Shown: positions 21,426 through 33,085, counted from the stretch's first letter. The stretch: 64,000 bases of DNA from Setoptus koraiensis (GCA_048013815.1 CM106585.1:4340001-4404000), one strand, 5' to 3'. Notes: generated by a model not told the origin, from the letters alone. Program-made: numbers and translations.

Positions 21426-24400
21426 AGTGGCGACGGAAGGAGATGAGTATTATCTTGATTATTGCGCTTGGCGTTAAATGAGTTAACAAGTTTCTTTTTG
21501 GTTGCTAGGTCGAATGTTATGTCAAGTTCAGGTAACGTTTATCCACATTATTGGGTCTTGTCATGAAGATTTTGCACAAGTTTTGCAATGAGCATTATGC
21601 AACAAGAGCATTGCTTGTTTGTTGTTTACTTGCTGGATGTTGATTGTGTTGCTTGTCAGGATTGCCTCAGATTGTGATACACATGTAATTGTTGTTTAAA
21701 AGCGTGTTGTGTTTCGTTTAATGGCTCGCAATCTAACGCAATCGCTTCTTTATATATCTCGTTGTTTGCCTAGGCCTACCACAGCGAACATTAGGGGTAG
21801 ACGCATGCGCGTATAAACATTTACTGAGGTATACAGTTTGTGTGTGCGTGAAAATGCTAATTTAAAAGTTTTTGTTTATATCGCCAGGGCGGCGCACTTA
21901 TATTCTCTTCATATGAAGCTGATTTTGCAGTGCTCATAAGCTTGAATGCACGCCTAAAACAGAATCGAACGAAACAAAACATTTAGCGTAACGCTCGGTG
22001 ATAGTGTGCACATTCAAACGCACTCTGCGCGCTCCTGGCGGAACAAAAAAGAACTTGGAGTTTGGCATTGGCAACAGCGCGCACACACACACACACACAG
22101 TATTAGTGTGTCAAGTTGAAGTGGAGCCTTGTTTTTGTGGCAGCCAGCTCCGGGCATCATCGTATCGGATAATCCGAGACTAATAATAACTGACTACTGA
22201 CAACTTGAGAGTACTATTGTCTGCGATCATCATCCAATAATTGCTTCTGTGTCACCCTGAATGGCTGTTGTTTGCGTGGAATTCGATCGAATCAAGTTGT
22301 ATATCCGCTGTTCTCGTTATTTATCCGGCTCGACGACGTCACAAGACAGACAACAAACAACTATTAAAGTTAAAATTTTAAATAAACGGACGGCGCCAAT
22401 CAATTAGCAGCCAGTCTAATGAGCCTCTCAAGTGAAGAGTCTCAACACACAGCTGTGTGTCTTCCTGGTACAGACAGACAGACACACATATACGGCTTAT
22501 GTGTGTCTATACACGAGCGATTAGCCGAAACAACAATGACGACACTAACCGATCACTCCAATAGCGAACGTCAGCTGCGTTTTATATACATGCCAATGTT
22601 AACACTCTTTTGCTGTCTGTCTGCATAACTTTTCAGCATCCTCTAGCTAATGATAATAATTGCTCAATCAATTTCATTTCTCGTGCCGTCTACCCATGAT
22701 GATGTAATAGACACAAACTCGCTAAATGTACCAATGGCACGTGTGAACGGAAACTGGCCGATGCGTCACGCATCATCCAGTATAACACTGGATAATGTAT
22801 CATTATTATTGTGGGGCACAAGTTTTGTTGGGCTCGTCGACCAGTCGCATGCACAATGTTCGTTGGGCAAACAAATTGCGACGCCCAGCCAGTGACTCTC
22901 TCAAGTCGAGCTTACATTTTCCAGTGCTGGCCTCTCGTTGGCGCCTCGTAGTAGACACTGCCGTGGCGCCACTTGCTAACGATCGGCGTTGGCTGTTCGT
23001 GTGCTTCTTTTTCGGCCGCGATGTTCTTTTTAACCCCCACTGTCTAATTTACAATTCATCACTAAAGTTATTGTCTGACGATACTGGTGACGCGTGACGC
23101 ACATCTCGCGAGTTCCAACTTCGAGCCACATCTACACCAACTTGTCAATTGTCGACCGATTCACCCACTGGATCACATCTTGCACAATCAACTGTAGTGC
23201 TCAATAATAGTTGTGTCAAGATTGCGATGACGCTCATCATACAGACACATACAATGAGCACAATCGCTGACGAAAAAAGGCTTGAACGAAAGCTCCATCA
23301 TTCGCTTCGTCATTAGCTTACATCATTCGTGTCTATTATTAATTGACAACTATGTTGCTATGATATCAAAATACTTCAACTGGTCCGTTCAACTTGAAAT
23401 TTGCTCACTTTTAGCTCTGCCAGTGACTATTAACTAGCAACAAGTAGGCACACCACTTGACTTGTGTCCCAAATCGCAGTCGCTGCGTGTAGGTGCGCAA
23501 TTGGAGCAATCGCATTGATTTTATCATCGATTGGACAATCTAGATTAGCTATTTATGACAGCTAAACAATATGAGCGGGTAAAACCAATTACTAATGCTT
23601 GCTGTTGTCTTACTAAACCCCTAATGAGCTGTCCCTAATGAATTGTGCTGCCATGGACTGGTCTATTTGATCTACAATAATATCCATGATAATGAACAAT
23701 AAATATACCTCATATCTATCTTTGCTCTGTCTATTTGGACACAACATTTTAGATAACATCAGGAGAAAAATAAGTTCAGCTGAAGACAAAGTTCAATGTA
23801 AATGTAACGATTCACCAGCCACTTCTTGGAATGGCTCACAACATTTACAAGAATCGATTCGATGATATTGTATTTGTTTATCCAAGAACATTATTGTTGG
23901 AGTTATCGCCTCTGTAAAAGATCCTACACACCGATCATGACTCATGAACCATTAGATAAACACAACAATAAATACTCAAGCACATTAACAATTCCTGATT
24001 ATAAAATAGAACAGAGAATGTCCCAGAGTCATTTAGATTTGTGTATGTCGCTTTCCTGAACAACAAATAAAGAGATTGTGTTTTTTGAAAAAAAGGAAAA
24101 ACATCTAGAATCTAGATGGTTTTGGCCGATTGTTTGTGTCAGTGTGAGAATAATTCAGCGCGAGTTCCTAGAATCGGAGTACAACAGCCATTTCCTAATG
24201 ATGTTGATTATCCGCTCTACATTTGTGTCTATAGGTAGTTGTGAACAGCAATGATCTATTCGCTCCGTCATCGCGAGAATAGAAATACTATTCTTGCTTC
24301 CTCAAAGAACTATTCTCACTATAATGTTGTTACATCACTGTATGAAGTAGTGTAGTTCAACCAATTCAAACGATGCTGCAGGATGCTACTATAGTGTGTA

Positions 24401-25717
24401 TATCTATTTTCATGAATGAAAAAATGTAGAAGCATTCGCGAAAAGAGTTTAAACTAGCTGCAACTGGCATCAAAACAACAAGCATGATGTAATACATAGA
24501 CCATACGCAACAATGAATGAACAACGCCTTTACTATACTGTAGTAGCTAATCTTGTTGTTGTTCTTCCTCATGCTCTATCAAATGGAGAGAACAGCGATT
24601 TGATTCTCGGAATTCTCTGCTCTGACTAACTTTCAATTCTTGGAAAAAGACTAACCAGTTTGTTTACAAGACGCTCACCTCTGCGGCAACTCTCTGACGG
24701 CGATGAGTCATACTATCTAAATTCAAACATATACTCAATATATATATATATATATATAATCATATACTCACATATAATAATATATTCGAACAAATATACT
24801 TCAAACCAAATATAAATACACTGTGTAGATATTATCCACAATCTGGTATACCCTTGTGCATACATTTGTTCTCTCTTTCCTGTCTTTAAATACTTTTACA
24901 TGAGTGCTACCATTACGTAAGACCCCTCAAGCGGCATTTGCCCTCATATTTGCTCGATAATATTATGACCCATAAAGAACATCACCAGATGATGAATATT
25001 TACGAATACATTCCAGTCACGAGGATCTTCTGTAAGGATCAATCAATCGGTTGGAACATCTGGTGAACTAATTAAAGCGTTGGGACGAATATGTTGATCG
25101 GTGATAGTATTTTTAATCTAGCTTGTTGGACGAGTCCGACGACTAAACTCCACGTCGGATACACCATCGAGCAACAAACAAAAGCTATCGCTAGCAAACA
25201 ACATTGTTAGCCATTGAACGCTTCCATTTTCATCTACCTATAGGACTGATTTTTTGGAAATTACTCTCTGTGAGACATTTGCTGCTGTTTATTATCTTGA
25301 GGACATACAATATCAGCCCAACTTGATTATTTTCAGGCAGAAAAACGCGCAGCAAGCGTTTTCTCTTCATGTCTCTCCATTCTTCGAATTGATTTTTCCA
25401 GATAAACATGCAAGGTAGAACGTTGTTTCAGTTAGGAAAGTAGTAGACTTCTTATATTGCTTAGTTGGCTTAATGAAGTTTAACCATGTTATTTGTGGTG
25501 GTTTTTGATCTCTGATGGGCGTGCATGTGGCTTCTTATGGACAAAAAAATCATTGACACAGCTTTGGATGAGACTTGCCACTTGTTGATGCACTTGCGTC
25601 TGCTAAGCAATAGTGATGGATGCATTCAAAAATGGATTCTTTATCTATAAATTAACATAATTTAATATATTTATTACTTGCTACCTCGACCACTTTTTTA
25701 TCCAAGTTGATCTGTAA
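21426..25717. other. Intergenic, no gene recognised
   Basis: Holds the promoter side of coiled-coil gene A, a CA microsatellite at 22081-22099, a somewhat GC-richer patch at 22,700-23,100, a (TA)n tract near 24741-24760, and a short nested hairpin at 25119-25187. No frame longer than about 100 codons looks coding. The last few hundred bases should contain the HMBS promoter. Confidence 0.5.
21749..21756 (-). promoter_or_regulatory. TATA box candidate for coiled-coil gene A
   Basis: TATATAAA on the minus strand, about 325 bp upstream of the ATG at 21425. The paralogue has TATAAAT about 300 bp upstream of its ATG. No start-site data, so modest confidence. Confidence 0.35.
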
Positions 25718-26953
25718 ATGTTACAACAATCAACAGGCGATAAGCCTCCTAATGATGGCCATCGACAACATAATACACAGCCGGAATCGACTTTCGATTG
25801 CAATAATGTTACCATGGAAACAATCAAGGTGGGCTCAAGGAAAAGCAATCTGGCAATAATACAAACGAAAAAGGTCATTGAGGAATTAACTATAGCCCGT
25901 GAGAGAGATAATGAAACTAGTCCGCCCTTGCAGACACTCAATAAAACTAATAAATGTAATTTTGAAATTGTCGCAATGACTACAACGGGCGACGATATCC
26001 TCAGTCAATCTCTAGTAACTATCGGGACAAAATCACTATTCACTCGTGAGCTGGAAACTGCCCTCCTTGAAAAGCAAATCGATTTTATAGTTCACTCTCT
26101 GAAAGATTTGCCTACAACTCTACCCGAAGGTTGCGCAATTGGCGCTATTCTTCCCAGAGATGATGTGAATGATGTTTTAGTTTTAAAGAATTCCTTACAA
26201 AATCAATTGGATCCATTATCGCTCTTACAGGGAACTCACCAGACAGGTTGTGTGAAAATTGGAACATCATCTCAGCGACGGATTGCATTATTGAGAAGGT
26301 GCAACAAAAACATAGAATGTAAAGATATCAGGGGCAACCTCAATACAAGATTCAAGAAACTAGACGATACCACAAGTGGGTATTCAGCTATCGTATTGGC
26401 CGCAGCAGGCCTCGATCGCATGAACATGTCGGAAAGGGCCTCGCTTATCATGGATACGATAAATGATGGTCGTTTAAGTGATATTAAGTGGCCATACGCT
26501 GTAGGACAAGGAGCAATAGCTGTTGAGTGCCGCAAAAACGATACAAAAACTCTTGATCTACTTAGACCGGTGGTTTGTCTTAAGACAACCTATGAGGCAG
26601 CTGCAGAGAGGGCAATGATGAAATCCTTAGAGGGAGGATGCTCAGTGCCAATGGGAGTTAGGAGTAGGTGGATAAATGAACATACCCTGGAACTAACTGG
26701 AACAGTACTATCGTTAGATGGTCAGGAGCTTGTGGAATGTTCATCCAGCAGGGATCTCTCGGTACCAGGAGACACTACATTGGTGAGTGAATTATCAGAT
26801 CTCACTGGAATCGTTATTTATAGTGAAAAAAGTTTGACCTGCCACCTCCATCTGGCAGCTAGTGTTAAATTAGGCCATGAAGTGGCGATGAAAATGTTAG
26901 CCAGGGGCGCCAAGAAAATATTAGACAGCGCAAAAGCAATTAATTTAAAATAG
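25718..26953 (+). CDS. HMBS: Hydroxymethylbilane synthase (porphobilinogen deaminase)
   Basis: Third enzyme of haem synthesis, cytosolic: joins four porphobilinogens into hydroxymethylbilane on a dipyrromethane cofactor. 411 aa from the first ATG; a second ATG at 25814 sits in a strong ACCATGG context and starts METIKVGSRKSNLA, where the human enzyme aligns, so the first 32 residues may be optional. Motifs: TTGD (~88), KSLFTRELE (~105), HSLKDLPT with the catalytic Asp at 130, KIGTSSQRR (~180; most relatives have Leu where this has Gln), RGNLNTR (~205), YAVGQGAIAVE (~260), and SLEGGCSVP with the cofactor-binding Cys at 308. Single exon, full length for the family. AATAAA at 27080-27085 lies 4 bp short of the opposing eL30 stop codon. 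Very sure. Confidence 0.96.
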   Translation: MLQQSTGDKPPNDGHRQHNTQPESTFDCNNVTMETIKVGSRKSNLAIIQTKKVIEELTIARERDNETSPPLQTLNKTNKCNFEIVAMTTTGDDILSQSLVTIGTKSLFTRELETALLEKQIDFIVHSLKDLPTTLPEGCAIGAILPRDDVNDVLVLKNSLQNQLDPLSLLQGTHQTGCVKIGTSSQRRIALLRRCNKNIECKDIRGNLNTRFKKLDDTTSGYSAIVLAAAGLDRMNMSERASLIMDTINDGRLSDIKWPYAVGQGAIAVECRKNDTKTLDLLRPVVCLKTTYEAAAERAMMKSLEGGCSVPMGVRSRWINEHTLELTGTVLSLDGQELVECSSSRDLSVPGDTTLVSELSDLTGIVIYSEKSLTCHLHLAASVKLGHEVAMKMLARGAKKILDSAKAINLK

Positions 26954-27088
26954 AAAAGCTTGAAACATCAAGCGATTATCCCCATTATTCTAAGATGGCG
27001 ATTCATAACGGCCGTTGGCATGTTGTCGTTGAAACTTGTAGACTTTATTTTCTTTTGATATTTATTACTGTGCTAAGGCAATAAAGTA

Positions 27089-27580
27089 TCATTGGCCTTC
27101 TTGCGGCATTGTTTTAATAATATCAGAGTCACCTGGGTCCGTGATGCTGAGAGCACCCACTCTGTATAGTTTACCGCAAGCGGTTCCTAGATCGATGTTG
27201 CTTCCTGAGAAGTGATGCACGCCGGTCTTAGATAACATAGCATAGTACTCTATTTCACTTCTTCTCAATGGTGGTGTGTTTGAAGCGATTATAACTAGCT
27301 TGGCCTTACCCTAATGCATAAATAGAGGATGGTAGTGAAGAAAGAAAGTGTTACATAATGTTACGACCGTGTTCTCTGGCCTGGGCGACATATGTCGCTC
27401 TGGTTATAGTTATGTGAGTTAGCACTGGTATTGAATTTGCTGAATACTTACAAGACGGAGAGTTTTAAGTGTCTGCCTAACACCACAGCAGTATTGTCCG
27501 GATTTCATAACTAGGGCCAACCTAGAATTGATACTCTCAGTGGCTGCCTTCTTGGCCTTTGATTTGTCAGCGGGTGCCAT
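27089..27580 (-). CDS. RPL30: 60S ribosomal protein eL30
   Basis: Large-subunit ribosomal protein, 116 aa, too split to show as one frame. Exon 1 is 27580-27452 (43 codons from ATGGCACCC), intron 27451-27311 (141 bp, GTAAGT...TTAG, phase 0), exon 2 is 27310-27089. Recognisable: [23 protein letters not shown], then [57 protein letters not shown] and DSDII. This matches human and fly eL30 along its whole length (115 aa in human). Minus-strand AATAAA signals at 27066-27061 and 27049-27044 lie beyond the HMBS poly(A) signal, so the two transcripts should overlap tail to tail. A pyrimidine stretch TCTTTC about 20 bases before the ATG could be a TOP-type start; that is inference. Confidence 0.96.
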
Positions 27581-27955
27581 ATTGTTGGTTGTATATGAAA
27601 GATGTGTTGCTGATTATTTAAATTACAATTCCTCGCTTGTAGCGCTGCTAATATCTCCTACCAATGATAGCTGGGTGGCAATATAATAATATTGATAATA
27701 ATAATTTGCTTCTAATCGAAGGAAGAAATAATGAGGTGGAATAGGACAAATGCATGCAGATGTCTGACCATGAGTTTAGCGCTGATGCCGGATATCACGT
27801 TGTGTTGATAGTGAATAGTTCACTATTGCTCCAGTAGTGCTGAAGCTACCACTAGAGTTTTAATTTCATAGAACGCATGCGTACCTGGCAAAGGGCGCGA
27901 GATTCGAGAGTGAGTGAAAAAAAAAGTCCACGCTGAGCGAATTGGTAAAAAGAGA
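27581..27955. other. Gap between eL30 and tRNA-Thr
   Basis: No gene seen. It must carry the eL30 promoter and the pol III stop of the tRNA: on the minus strand a T5 run (plus AAAAA at 27943-27947) follows the tRNA by 8 bases. Confidence 0.5.
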
Positions 27956-28028
27956 TGCCTCCAGTGAGATTTGAACTCACGACCTTTGGTTTACAAGACC
28001 AACGCTCTAACCCCTGAGCTATGGAGGC
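27956..28028 (-). tRNA. tRNA-Thr (anticodon UGU)
   Basis: 73 nt, no intron, CCA not encoded. Acceptor stem GCCTCCA/TGGAGGC pairs perfectly, D stem GCTC/GAGC, anticodon stem TTGGT/ACCAA around loop CTTGTAA (anticodon TGT, reads ACA), T stem GTGAG/CTCAC with loop TTCAAAT, discriminator A. Internal pol III A box (TAGCTCAGGGGTTAGAGC) and B box (GGTCGTGAGTTCAAATC) are intact, and an oligo-T stop follows. It looks functional. Confidence 0.96.
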
Positions 28029-29350
28029 TCGATATATGGAATCGAGATGCTAGTGATTTTAAATCGAGCAGCCGTGTCATGTAAGCCACTGGGCTCAAAT
28101 GCAAGCTGGCCAAACAAGTGGATGGTGGCTGAGCCGTTGCTGTTCGTTTTGGGAGAAAAGAATAGCACTTTCGTGTGTGTATCGCAACATTTGTTCGTCA
28201 GACAGTTCTGTCAGATATTTTGAAAGATGTTTTGTAAGACATTTTGTAAGATTATTTGTGCGAGATAATGTTTAAGCGCGTGGATAATAAATGCGTGTAT
28301 CTACGTGTATCCAACGACAATATAATTAATGATAAGAAATGTAACGACAGTAATCATACTAATAATCATACTAATAATAGAGGCAAACGATAGGATCGGA
28401 AAGACAACGAAAGCAACAATACACTATAGTGTAATGATAAGCTACGGGCGCGCAGTGCTGATTGCTAGGTGAAATAATTGAGCGCGCAATGATGAAGTGA
28501 GCGCGCCTAGAAATGCACAAAAACAAGCGCACGTTTTTTACAGTATACCAGCACCAGTACAATAGTGTATGAGTCTCTGTACTATGAGATATACATTGAA
28601 AACACACACACACACACAGCACAACAGATTGTGAGTTTGCAAGGCAAGTTGCTAAGCCGTGTATATGATATCGGCTGCCATTGCTAGTATGGCGTATTTG
28701 GCGTATACGCAGCATGTAGAATTCGAGTATAGCAACCCGACAGGATCGAATGCTGCACTATTTCCACATACAACATACTGCAAACTGCATGCATTATAAC
28801 GTATATGTGAGTGGATGCAATGCGCGCCCTTGTGCGCTGCGCTGCAGTCAAATGGTAAAGCCCATTTACTACAGTGCTACAGTATTACTGCAGTATTACT
28901 GCCAGTATGTGAGTGTGTGTGTGCGCCAATGTATTATCAGCGAACGTGTATTGCCGCCCTATAGTGCATGGTGCAGCGTATACTTGGTGCCCGAGTTTTC
29001 CAACGGTCGCCATTGAAGTGCACATGAACATGCACATGCAAGAACAAGCACAGATAGAATGAACACACAAACTGCATTCTCATTGGCTGCTTCTGCTGCG
29101 TTTGCTGCCGCCACTGCTGCTGCTGCTGCTGATAGAAGTTGCAAATGGAGATAACGAAGCAAACAGAATCGTATTTGCTTTACATGCAGAGAATATAGCG
29201 CAGTTTGCACCATAGTACACTGTACACATATATATAGTGAACGCTGTGCATTTCGTCCATACCAGTATGAACGTTGTAGAATCCAATGGGAAATGAAGAG
29301 GATCCACACACACATTCAGGCGCACACACTGGCTCACACACTGGCTCACA

Positions 29351-29352
<2 letters not shown>

Positions 29353-29386
<34 letters not shown>
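29353..29386. repeat. CA microsatellite
   Basis: About seventeen uninterrupted CA units, preceded by interrupted CACA copies from 29305. Confidence 0.9.
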
Positions 29387-29389
<3 letters not shown>

Positions 29390-29507
29390 TAACGAATAGA
29401 ATTCAAGCAACGAATCGAGCACACACACACACACACTAATAGTTGCTATACATTAACGTGCTCAACATTGGTTGGCTATATCCAACGAACGTTAACAACA
29501 ATAGAGA

Positions 29508-29602
29508 TATCGAACGAACGTATACGAACGTACGAACGAACGAGAAAACGAACGAACGAACGAACCATCGAACCAACGAACAAACCAACGAACGAACTAA
29601 CG
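29508..29602. repeat. AACG tetranucleotide repeat
   Basis: Degenerate array of CGAA/AACG units, roughly twenty copies with substitutions and short insertions. Confidence 0.8.
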
Positions 29603-30591
29603 GACAAATCATCAGCATCTTCCATACTCTGCTCCCACTGCTACTAGCGCTACTGCTTCCACTGCTGCTGCTGCTGCATTAGAAAATACGTTGCTGTGGC
29701 ATTGCTCATAGACGAACACTGCTATACCCATAGTATACGAGAGAAGCAATAACGAACACACACAGAATAGAAAATATATATATACACACAGTATAACAAT
29801 ATCAAAAGTATTCGACGTTTGCACGTTATCACTTTGCATAAGCTACCACGCTAACAATTAACCTAAAATATTCATATATTTGCATCATAAAACTTGACAA
29901 AAAGAACTTATCAAACATCTGATAATCATTCAATCAAATGTAAGTAAGATAATAAAACTCCCCATACAACTAATAGACATGATAATATAATTTATCAACA
30001 CTGATAATACACACTCTGTTCAGTCTGCTTGTGTGCAATACAATAAGACCGAGAGACAGATAGAGAGACAGAGAGAGGGAGAGATGATCAACAAATAGCT
30101 ACGAAATTCGCAATCATCAAAGTTACAAATATTATCAAATGAGAGCTTTATTCTTATTAGTGATCGACAATTGAATCAGTTTATTATCATAATCACAAAA
30201 TATAGTTATCTATGTATTTTTATCACACAAACACACACAAGTGACAGTGAACATTTAGAATGGAGAAAAAGCCCGCCCAATAACTGACCTATAGCTAAAA
30301 GCTAGATGCTTATTGCATGTTGCTATTACTTGATAGAGCTGTCTCATGACAGCATCTTATCAATGCATGGCCGCCTATGCGTGTCACAATTGGCGCCTAA
30401 ACTTTAGAGTATTCCTCCAACGAGTTGAACTTTTATCATTTTAGTTCATTCGTCGCTTATGACCCCATAGTGTCATCCTATTTTCTTTTATTATATTTTA
30501 TTTTATATTTTACAATATTTTATTAATTTTTTATTTTGTCTATTCATTTCAATCAACTACACAATCTGAATAGAAAATTAAATAAATAACA

Positions 30592-31316
30592 ATGGCCAAA
30601 GCTAGTAAGGATAACAAACCCAGAGGACGTATGTCTTCGTACGCTTACTTTGTTCAGAAAACCCGAGAGGACTTCAAGAAGAAGCATCCCAATGAGAATG
30701 TTGTCTTTTCCGAATTCTCGAAAAAGTGCTCAGACACATGGAAGGTAAGCTAATCACAATAATCCTAGCAAAGTTTATCAAGCAACCACTTGCATACATG
30801 CTGCATGCAAGCCACTTACCTGATCTATCAACTATCATATTTTAACGCTCTCAAACCTATATAATTTCGTTTGTTTTTTGTTTTTGCAAATAGAAAATGA
30901 GCGAAAACGAAAAGAAGAAATACGTTCAATTGGCCGACAAGGACAAGAAACGTTACGATTCTGAAATGTCCACCTATGTACCTCCTAAAGACTCTGGAAA
31001 GGGCAAGAGAGGTAAGAAGGCCAAGAAGGACCCTAATGCACCAAAGCGCGCCCTGTCAGCATTCTTCTGGTTCTGTAATGACGAAAGAAACAAGGTGAAG
31101 GCCATCCTACCTGCAGGATCTGGTGTTGGCGATGTTTCCAAAGAGTGTGCCGCTCGCTGGAACAACCTAAGCGCCTCTGCTAAATCCAAATACGAAGCTC
31201 TGGCTGCAAAGGACAAAGCTCGTTATGAGAAAGAAATCGCTAGCTACAGGAAGAAAGCTGAAGGTGGTGTTTCTGTCAAGAAGGGTAAGGCAAAGAAAGG
31301 ATCCGACGTTGATTGA
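30592..31316 (+). CDS. Two-box HMGB chromatin protein without acidic tail
   Basis: Non-sequence-specific DNA-bending protein of HMGB1/Dsp1 type, nuclear. Two exons: 30592-30744 (51 codons) and 30894-31316, intron 149 bp with GTAAGC and a long T-rich tract before AAATAG, phase 0. The spliced protein is 191 aa. Box [19 protein letters not shown] ... [20 protein letters not shown] (~10-80, the intron splits it after TWK). Lys-rich linker [19 protein letters not shown]. Box [17 protein letters not shown] ... [25 protein letters not shown] (~100-168). It ends [12 protein letters not shown]: only two Asp, where vertebrate HMGB1 has a run of about 30 acidic residues. ATG is in an AACAATGG context. 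Identity is certain; which named orthologue is not. Confidence 0.95.
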
Positions 31317-32560
31317 ACTAAAGTTGAATCTAAGCACACTTAAACATACCTATTATTTACATAGATATACATATAAATATAACATAAAAAATATATATAT
31401 ACACAAAAGATGAAAATATATATCAAAAACCGAAACAAACCACCATATAAGCAAAAGCAACAATAACATCATGAATTGATTGTAACTATTCAAAGTATTA
31501 TTACAACTTATACATCAACTACGAACTATTAACTGTATAACTCTCAACTGTCAGCATGTATTAATGATTAGAACAACTTCCCTTATTGGACTTAAACTAG
31601 CACACCATCAATAATATCTAAAAGTCAGAAAATGATTGTCCAAAAACTAAGGAATAGATGGTTTTTACTCAGTTACTAAGACGAGAAAGATTTTTTGTTC
31701 AAATATTCCGAGACAAAATACGTTCAAATACATACTCATCGATATGCACTTACAAGACACAATCAGGCGAGTTGAAGACTATAAGTTCTTTATTCTGACA
31801 TTATCAATCCTATGATTTGTCTGATGAAGACATAGTTCGTCGACAACACATGAATAACCAAGAACACCACAGAACAACAAAGTATGCTGAGTGTGATCAT
31901 GTAAGTTATGTCATGATCAAGAATTAATCCGGTTGAACTAGAACAAAGGTGATGTACAAATATGGAAACGGAATAACAATGATTGATAATCTAATTATAT
32001 CAAATATAAGTTCACTCATCTGATGTTCTAGAAAAAAGAGAGTTTTGGTGCGACCAGCTGGAACTCATGACTATATGACTTAATAAGCTGAATATACTCA
32101 AATTGATTAAACTAAAATAAATAATTACACTAAAATCCTGAACGTGTTTAATTTTTTGAACAGTCTCTTAGCGGTGGTATTTGGTTTCAATTCGGAGCAG
32201 ATACACTGGTTTTATGAGACCCAGTATGATAAAGTGAGGTGGAATTCACAAGATGGGGTATAAATTATTCCAAACAAATGTGAAAATCTCAATTATAGTA
32301 TGTTGGCTATAGCAATTTTGTGCTGACCATTTTGAATTGACTGTCTTGGCATGCACGCGTTTTTCGGGAATGAAGTTGTGCCAACCAGTTGCGCGCATTT
32401 GTTCTGGCAAGTTTTGCACAACAATTTGCTCTCTTTCCGGACGCCCAACTTTGGCCTCTTACATTGCACATTTCGTTTGTAAGACAAACGATGTCCAGTA
32501 ACGAAGGATTTTGTTCCTGATTTTTATAATTGACCAAAAATTACTTCAACCTTTAAAGAT
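31317..32560. other. Intergenic, no gene recognised
   Basis: AT-rich. The first part is HMGB 3'UTR. A TATAAAT at 32259-32265 is a core-promoter candidate for the next gene. Nothing else stands out. Confidence 0.5.
32259..32265 (+). promoter_or_regulatory. TATA box candidate for coiled-coil gene B
   Basis: TATAAAT about 300 bp upstream of the ATG at 32561, a position similar to that of the TATATAAA upstream of the paralogue. Confidence 0.35.
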
Positions 32561-33085
32561 ATGGAACAATTACTAAATAATTACAGAATTATGGACGACC
32601 AATTAGCTTATCTGGATATTCTATCATTGCAACCAGAGTTTAATATACAAGAAGTATGGTCATTTGTGCCTGCCGAAACAAATCAATCGCAAAATTCTCT
32701 ATATCCCATGGTTGATCCTAATGAAGTTTGTCCATTGCAGCCAATTACCGACGAGGTTTGTTCGCCAAAGGCGCGAGCTAGCTCCTCTAAAATGGAGGTA
32801 AAGCATAGTGCTCTCCACTGTCAACAAAAACAGGGGATATCCAGCAGCAAAAAATTGACAGTTCGTGAGAGACAACTCGAACTTCAAAGACAAGAAGCTC
32901 ATCAATTGCAGTTGCGTGATTACTATTTGACAACTATACGCAATTTAGAAGCAAAGTGTAACAAACTGAGAAACATTTTGAAGGATCTGGTAGTCACCTC
33001 GCCCAAGTTCGACAATCAACTTATGGATCAACTCGATAGTTTAGAGTTATGGAAGGATTGCAATAAGTTCAATCCGACACAATAA
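32561..33085 (+). CDS. Coiled-coil protein B, paralogue of protein A
   Basis: 174 aa, single exon, no Gln tract. N-terminal half (1-96) is unremarkable, with some acidic and aromatic residues (PEFNIQEVWSFVP). The C-terminal block (97-174) starts KLTVRERQLELQRQE, continues with regularly spaced Leu/Ile (IRNLEAKCNKLRNILKDL), then VVTSPKFDNQLMDQLDSLELW and ends FNPTQ. It aligns without gaps to residues ~237-313 of the gene at 20484-21425, 35 of 77 identical by my count, so the two are paralogues. I do not recognise the family. It may be a small regulator that dimerises through the helix. As in the paralogue, the stop TAA lies inside AATAAA (33081-33086). Confidence 0.8.
   Translation: MEQLLNNYRIMDDQLAYLDILSLQPEFNIQEVWSFVPAETNQSQNSLYPMVDPNEVCPLQPITDEVCSPKARASSSKMEVKHSALHCQQKQGISSSKKLTVRERQLELQRQEAHQLQLRDYYLTTIRNLEAKCNKLRNILKDLVVTSPKFDNQLMDQLDSLELWKDCNKFNPTQ

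Larger units (their letters stand above)
28029..30591. other. Intergenic, microsatellite-rich
   Basis: No coding frame I trust. Holds CA tracts at 28601-28618, 29353-29386 and 29420-29436, a degenerate AACG tetranucleotide tract at 29508-29602, and near the right end the AT-rich HMGB promoter/5'UTR. Confidence 0.5.

Noticed and set aside
31820-31850. CTGATGA resembling a hammerhead ribozyme core
   Set aside because: No GAAA partner after a stem II and no closing stems. Same result for CTGATGA at 39641.
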